This document shows positions 38,559-41,786 of a stretch of DNA of 41,786 nt, piece after piece. A program made the translations under genes and the position numbers. The notes below the pieces were generated by a model. It was given only the letters and a program-made list of their open reading frames with translations, was not told where the DNA came from and did no database searches. Origin of the DNA: Clostridia bacterium (GTDB lineage: Bacteria; Bacillota; DSM-521; Neomoorellales; Neomoorellaceae); contig JASUSV010000011.1 of assembly GCA_030445865.1 (NCBI GenBank), positions 1 through 41,786 of the forward strand. The letters run 5' to 3'. Each line of letters starts with the position of its first letter. Positions within the stretch are counted from its first letter, which is position 1.

Positions 38559-38829
38559 TCTTCCTAGCCTTCATATAGCCAAAATAATAACCAATAAACC
38601 CGGCGCCAATGGCCGCCTGGAGGGCGAAGAGAAGGCTTTCGATTTCCCCGCTAGGGGGCTGCCAAATAGAAGCAAACCAGGGCTCATAATCGGGCTTTAT
38701 TTGGGCAATAGCCTCCTCGGCCTGACCATCGGCCCCGCCAAACTCTGCTCCGTTCTGGAGTATTAAAGGAAACACTGCTAGAGCAAGAACACAGAGTATA
38801 AGGATAATATTTTTAACCCTTAAGCTCAT
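38551..38829 (-). CDS. cbiN: Cobalt transport protein CbiN
   Basis: Small auxiliary subunit of the cobalt importer that helps metal loading of CbiM. The 92-residue protein has an N-terminal membrane segment (about 7-23), an extracytoplasmic loop with [12 protein letters not shown] and PDYEPWF, and a C-terminal membrane segment ending [12 protein letters not shown]. Presence of CbiN distinguishes a cobalt (CbiMNQO) from many nickel systems. It overlaps cbiM by four bases. Confidence 0.95.
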   Translation of the reverse strand: MSLRVKNIILILCVLALAVFPLILQNGAEFGGADGQAEEAIAQIKPDYEPWFASIWQPPSGEIESLLFALQAAIGAGFIGYYFGYMKARKNA

Positions 38830-39593
38830 CCCAGTCTCACCTCTTCTGAAGAAATGCTCCCTGGAATAATTGCCAGCTCTTGCAACTCACGCCGGTTGTG
38901 GACGACCAGGAGATTGAAAACAACTACGCTCAACAATCCTTCGCTTACGGCTAGAGGTACCTGGGTAATCGCAAATATGCCCATAAATTTGCCAAACGCC
39001 GCCATAAATCCGCCAATCTCGGCCGGGAAAGCCAGCGCCAATTGTAAAGATGTGGTTACGTAGGTGAAAAGATCCCCCAGCATAGCGGCCAAAAACACGC
39101 TTAGGCCTAAAGGAGCGCCTAACCGCCGGCAGGCCTTAAATACACCGTAAGCGACCAAAGGTCCCGCCACAGCCATGGAAAAAGTATTGGCCCCTAAAGT
39201 ACTCAAACCCCCGTGGGCTAAAAGCACGGCTTGAAAAATAAGTACGATGCAGCCCAGCACGCTCATGGCCGCAGGGCCGAAGAGTACGGCTCCCAGTCCC
39301 ACACCCGTAGGATGAGAGCAGCTCCCGGTTACCGAAGGAATTTTCAGGGCCGAAAGGACAAAGGCAAAAGCCCCCGATAGCCCTAACAACATTTTCGTTT
39401 CTGGGTGGTTCTTAATTGTCTTTTGGATTGATAAGAGGCCGGCAACTATAAGGGGCAAGCTCAATAGAGCCCAAAAGATGCACCACCCAACAGGGAGAAA
39501 TCCTTCCATAATATGCATGGCATAGGCCTTACGTGGATAGAACCAAAAAACAGTTAAAAATAAAAACAGAAAAAGATATTGCTTTCGTAACAT
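38826..39593 (-). CDS. cbiM: Cobalt ECF transporter substrate-binding membrane subunit CbiM
   Basis: Binds Co(II) outside the membrane and passes it to the importer. The 255-residue precursor begins with a basic, strongly hydrophobic signal peptide ([18 protein letters not shown]) and a probable cleavage after AYA. Cleavage would expose MHIMEGFLP, the metal-binding N-terminus in which the second-position His is a ligand in known CbiM/NikM proteins. [25 protein letters not shown]-type motifs follow ([17 protein letters not shown]). ATG 39591-39593 has AAGGAG upstream; a longer frame to 39728 runs into the riboswitch terminator. First gene after the riboswitch. Confidence 0.96.
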   Translation of the reverse strand: MLRKQYLFLFLFLTVFWFYPRKAYAMHIMEGFLPVGWCIFWALLSLPLIVAGLLSIQKTIKNHPETKMLLGLSGAFAFVLSALKIPSVTGSCSHPTGVGLGAVLFGPAAMSVLGCIVLIFQAVLLAHGGLSTLGANTFSMAVAGPLVAYGVFKACRRLGAPLGLSVFLAAMLGDLFTYVTTSLQLALAFPAEIGGFMAAFGKFMGIFAITQVPLAVSEGLLSVVVFNLLVVHNRRELQELAIIPGSISSEEVRLG

Positions 39594-39672
39594 CAATTCC
39601 AACTCCTTTAAGTATTTTTGCTTTTGCATAAAGTCCAATGTTTTATAGAAGTAAGAGTGACGGCGGTCATAC

Positions 39673-39705
39673 AAAAACCCCGGCCACACCAAGCGACCGG
39701 GGTTT
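39673..39705 (-). terminator. Expression-platform terminator of the cobalamin riboswitch
   Basis: AAACCCCGG (complement of 39697-39705) pairs with CCGGGGTTT (complement of 39675-39683) in the minus-strand RNA, with a U-run at the 3' side. The 3' half includes GGUGUGGCC (complement of 39682-39690), which can pair perfectly with GGCCACACC (complement of 39752-39760) just after the aptamer, an alternative antiterminator. High adenosylcobalamin would favour the terminator. Confidence 0.85.
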
Positions 39706-39760
39706 ATATATCCATCCCCACGCCTCACCTCCCCATCGCCCGTGGTTCAGCGGTGTGGCC

Positions 39761-39903
39761 AAAACAGGCAGGTCTCCTGGCTCGGGTTCATCACCCCCTG
39801 CTGCCTTCCCAGGCGATTTCGCCCAGTGGCTTTTTAGCAGGCGGCTCCACCTCACAGTGGCGGGACCGCGCCGGACTTACACCGGCTTCCCTTAACCTGT
39901 TTT
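39761..39903 (-). promoter_or_regulatory. Cobalamin (adenosylcobalamin) riboswitch aptamer
   Basis: Minus-strand RNA contains the conserved blocks in order: AAAACAGG closing strand (complement of 39896-39903), GCCGGUGUAAGUCCGGC, CCCGCCACUGUGA, AAGCCACUGGG, and the B12 box AGCCAGGAGACCUGCC (complement of 39767-39782). The closing strand CCUGUUUU pairs back with the start. It lies about 170 bases before cbiM and drives a terminator just downstream, so it should shut off cobalt uptake and cobalamin synthesis when cofactor is plentiful. Confidence 0.95.
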
Positions 39904-39915
39904 GCATTATTAGAT

Positions 39916-39945
39916 TTTAAAGTTATTATTCGCCAGAGACGGCAA
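39916..39945 (-). promoter_or_regulatory. Candidate promoter of the cbi/cob operon
   Basis: TTGCCG (complement of 39940-39945) and TTTAAA (complement of 39916-39921) lie 18 bases apart, placing transcription start a few bases before the riboswitch. Both hexamers match the vegetative consensus at only four of six positions, so this is a weak call based mainly on position. Confidence 0.3.
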
Positions 39946-40093
39946 AAATCCTTCTGGAAATTAAATTTTTTCTAGTCGAGATTACTATCGTAACCGTCAA
40001 TGCGTTTTTATGCTCTTCCTGCTGCTTTTCATTTTCAGGGTCTACCCTAGCATTAGGCTTCCGCGGTGCGACTAATAGCATTACCCGAATCAC

Positions 40094-40123
40094 TTGCTCC
40101 CCTATCCCTGGTAATGGTATGCT
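40094..40123 (+). promoter_or_regulatory. Candidate promoter of ogt
   Basis: TTGCTC (40094-40099) and TATGCT (40118-40123) are separated by 18 bases on the plus strand. GGAGG at 40131-40135 then sits about seven bases before the ogt ATG. The leader would be short, with no further regulatory structure. Confidence 0.45.
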
Positions 40124-40143
40124 AAAATCGGGGAGGAAATTTG

Positions 40144-40683
40144 ATGGGTATGCCGAAAAATGAAGTCCGCATGGAAATTCTTTACGAAAGGCGGCCTTCG
40201 CCAATCGGCCCCCTGACTGTTGCCCTAACTCCGAGGGGCGTTTGCCGCCTGGCCTTTGCCAATGAGCCTTTGACGGCAATTATGGCAAGCCTTAAAAAGG
40301 CCTTTCCCCGCGCTACTATTCGCGAAGAGGCCGGTGCAGCAGAGGCAGTGTTTTCTCAACTGGAAGAATATTTCGCCGGCCGGAGAAAAACCTTCGAGCT
40401 ACCGCTCGATCTCCACGGCACCCCCTTCCAGCTGGCGGTCTGGTCCGCCCTACAGCGCATTCCCTATGGCACGACCTGTAGTTATGGCGCCGTCGCCCGC
40501 TCTATTGGCCGGCCAGGTGCTGCGCGGGCCGTAGGTGGGGCTATCGGGAGGAACCCCGTAGGTATCATCATTCCCTGTCACCGCGTTATAGATGCCCGCG
40601 GTAATTTAGGGGGCTTCGGCGGCGGCCTGGAAACAAAGCGTAGATTATTGGCCTTCGAAGGTCTTGCCCCCGAAACGTTGTAA
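40144..40683 (+). CDS. ogt: Methylated-DNA--protein-cysteine S-methyltransferase (O6-alkylguanine-DNA alkyltransferase)
   Basis: Repairs O6-alkylguanine by suicidal transfer to its own Cys. The 179-residue protein has the active-site IIPCHRVID with Cys at about 145, preceded by the helix-turn-helix region TTCSYGAVARSIGRPGAARAVGGAIGRNP and followed by NLGGFGGGLETKRRLL, all typical of Ogt/MGMT. ATG 40144 is used since GGAGG ends seven bases before it. It is a single gene divergent from the cob operon and converging with the LysR gene. Confidence 0.95.
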   Translation: MGMPKNEVRMEILYERRPSPIGPLTVALTPRGVCRLAFANEPLTAIMASLKKAFPRATIREEAGAAEAVFSQLEEYFAGRRKTFELPLDLHGTPFQLAVWSALQRIPYGTTCSYGAVARSIGRPGAARAVGGAIGRNPVGIIIPCHRVIDARGNLGGFGGGLETKRRLLAFEGLAPETL

Positions 40684-40751
40684 CCCAGAACATTTAGACA
40701 GCTCCTGCCATCTCGCCTGCCTCTGCCAGCGCTTCGGTTATAAGGCGAGGC

Positions 40752-41732
40752 CTACCGGACCTCCGACCAACCCCACCGATTAACCGGGTGCGAAATTATT
40801 CCTTCAAACTTCTGCAGCTCTTTGCCAAGACGCCTGGAGCGTAAAAACTTTAAGAATTTCTCTCCCAGGTTGCTTAATATACCCCGTTTATTGATACAAA
40901 CACATACTTCACGGCGTATACTTAAATCTTCTATCTTAACTACCACTAAATTACCCGCCACCAACTGGGGTTGGATAGCCCAGGGGGCAATAAAAGATAT
41001 GCCTAACCCCGACTCCACCGCTACTTTAAGCGCTTCGGTGCTATTTAATTCCATTACGATATTAAGATCGCGAATGGCAATCCCCTGGCGCCTCAAAGCT
41101 TCCTCAATAATACGGCGGGTCAAAGAGCCTTTTTCCCGCATAATGAGGGGGTATGCCTTGAGGTCCACCGTTTTTATAATTCCAACCGAAGCCAGGGGAT
41201 GACCGGCAGGAGCTACCAGCACTAACTCATATTCCAGGAACTTAAAAGTCTCAATATCTTCATGCTTCGTGGTCGTTCCCAGCACACCGATATCAATACT
41301 GTTATTAAGGAGCTTGTGCAAGGTTTTTTCAGAATTGCTGATTTGGAGGTCGATATGAGCCTGGGGGTATTCCCGACGGAAAAGGGAGATGGCATGCGGC
41401 AGCAGATAAACTCCGCACGTACTCCCGCTTCCCACAACCAGGCGGTTGCCGTCGCCGGCCAAGCGGGTATTTATATACCTTTCCAACTGATTATCCAGGC
41501 CGAGCATTTCCTTGCCGATCTGGTAAGTGAAGCGCCCGATTTCCGTAAGCTGAAACTTTTTATTATCCCGGAAAAGCAGCCTGCACTTGAGCTCTTCTTC
41601 CAGCGAACGGAGGCGAAAACTTACAGTCGGCTGGGAAACATGAAGCCGCTCGGCTGCCTTTTTAAAGCTTCCTTCTTCCACCACCGCTATAAATGCCTTG
41701 AGATTATCAATATTGCTTACCGGCACTTGCAC
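40752..41732 (-). CDS. LysR-family transcriptional regulator
   Basis: A 326-residue regulator. The N-terminal winged helix-turn-helix (about 7-66) reads NLKAFIAVVEEGSFKKAAE then LHVSQPTVSFRLRSLEEEL. A substrate-binding domain from about 90 to 300 shows VGSGSTCGVYLLP, DIGVLGT, LVAPAGHPLA and AVESGLGISFIAPWA. This resembles the CysB/CysL-like subgroup often annotated near sulfur or selenium metabolism, but no target gene is adjacent. GTG 41730-41732 follows GGAAGG. The 54 bases upstream to the window edge hold no clear operator. The effector is unknown. Confidence 0.93.
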   Translation of the reverse strand: MQVPVSNIDNLKAFIAVVEEGSFKKAAERLHVSQPTVSFRLRSLEEELKCRLLFRDNKKFQLTEIGRFTYQIGKEMLGLDNQLERYINTRLAGDGNRLVVGSGSTCGVYLLPHAISLFRREYPQAHIDLQISNSEKTLHKLLNNSIDIGVLGTTTKHEDIETFKFLEYELVLVAPAGHPLASVGIIKTVDLKAYPLIMREKGSLTRRIIEEALRRQGIAIRDLNIVMELNSTEALKVAVESGLGISFIAPWAIQPQLVAGNLVVVKIEDLSIRREVCVCINKRGILSNLGEKFLKFLRSRRLGKELQKFEGIISHPVNRWGWSEVR

Positions 41733-41786
41733 AGACCTTCCTTATTTTTTGCCGAAGTAACGCCAAATACCTCCATTTAAAATAAT

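Noticed and set aside
39926-40279. 117-codon minus-strand frame between cbiM and ogt
   Set aside because: Overlaps the 5' part of ogt and the divergent promoter region, with no recognisable domain; most likely non-coding.
40712-40749. Hairpin CTCGCCT/AGGCGAG between ogt and the LysR gene as a terminator
   Set aside because: Seven-base stem with a large loop and no T-run on either strand; possible but unsupported.

Overview
The window reads as chromosomal DNA of a moderately GC-rich anaerobic Firmicute of the class Clostridia. LL-diaminopimelate aminotransferase (DapL), RemA, a PyrR-attenuated pyr operon, a complete anaerobic (early cobalt insertion) cobalamin cluster and frequent GTG/TTG starts after strong Shine-Dalgarno sites all fit a Moorella-like thermophilic acetogen. 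The genus is inferred from general similarity, not shown. Nearly all genes lie on the minus strand. Exceptions are the left-edge fragments, rqcH and ogt.

Region 1 (1-1466) is a scar: the 3' end of a GGDEF-like gene, a probable chemotaxis-receptor tail with an in-frame stop, a tyrosine integrase decayed by frameshifts and deletions, and an intact tRNA-Thr(CGU) with its own promoter. A 369-base hairpin-rich non-coding stretch follows, holding the likely terminator of the next operon. Region 2 (1467-7983) is an eight-gene housekeeping operon, dapF-dapL-yicC-remA-gmk-rpoZ-coaBC-metK, behind a clear sigma-A-type promoter. Region 3 (8008-12636) holds a P2A calcium-type ATPase and, divergently, rqcH.

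Region 4 (12754-20859) is the pyrimidine operon pyrR-pyrB-pyrC-carA-carB-pyrF. Two PyrR-type attenuators are readable, one in the leader and one between pyrR and pyrB. The genes pyrK, pyrD and pyrE are absent here. Region 5 (20902-39945) is a run of 22 co-directional genes: cobalt uptake (cbiMNQO), corrin ring synthesis (cbiDETLFGHJ, cbiX, cbiC), amidation (cbiA, cbiP), aminopropanol arm (pduX, cobD, cbiB) and nucleotide loop assembly (cobU, cobT, cobS). It sits behind one cobalamin riboswitch whose terminator and antiterminator can be read directly. Most junctions overlap or are short. A 130-base gap between cobU and cbiD holds an inverted-repeat-bounded element. No strong terminator is visible between the last cob gene and the pyr promoter.

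Region 6 (40094-41786) has a divergent O6-alkylguanine-DNA methyltransferase (ogt) and a LysR-type regulator. I saw no CRISPR array, intact mobile element, phage module, toxin-antitoxin pair or defence system. The least explained parts are the hairpin-rich region after metK and the small inverted-repeat element inside the cob run. Everything else belongs to well-known families.
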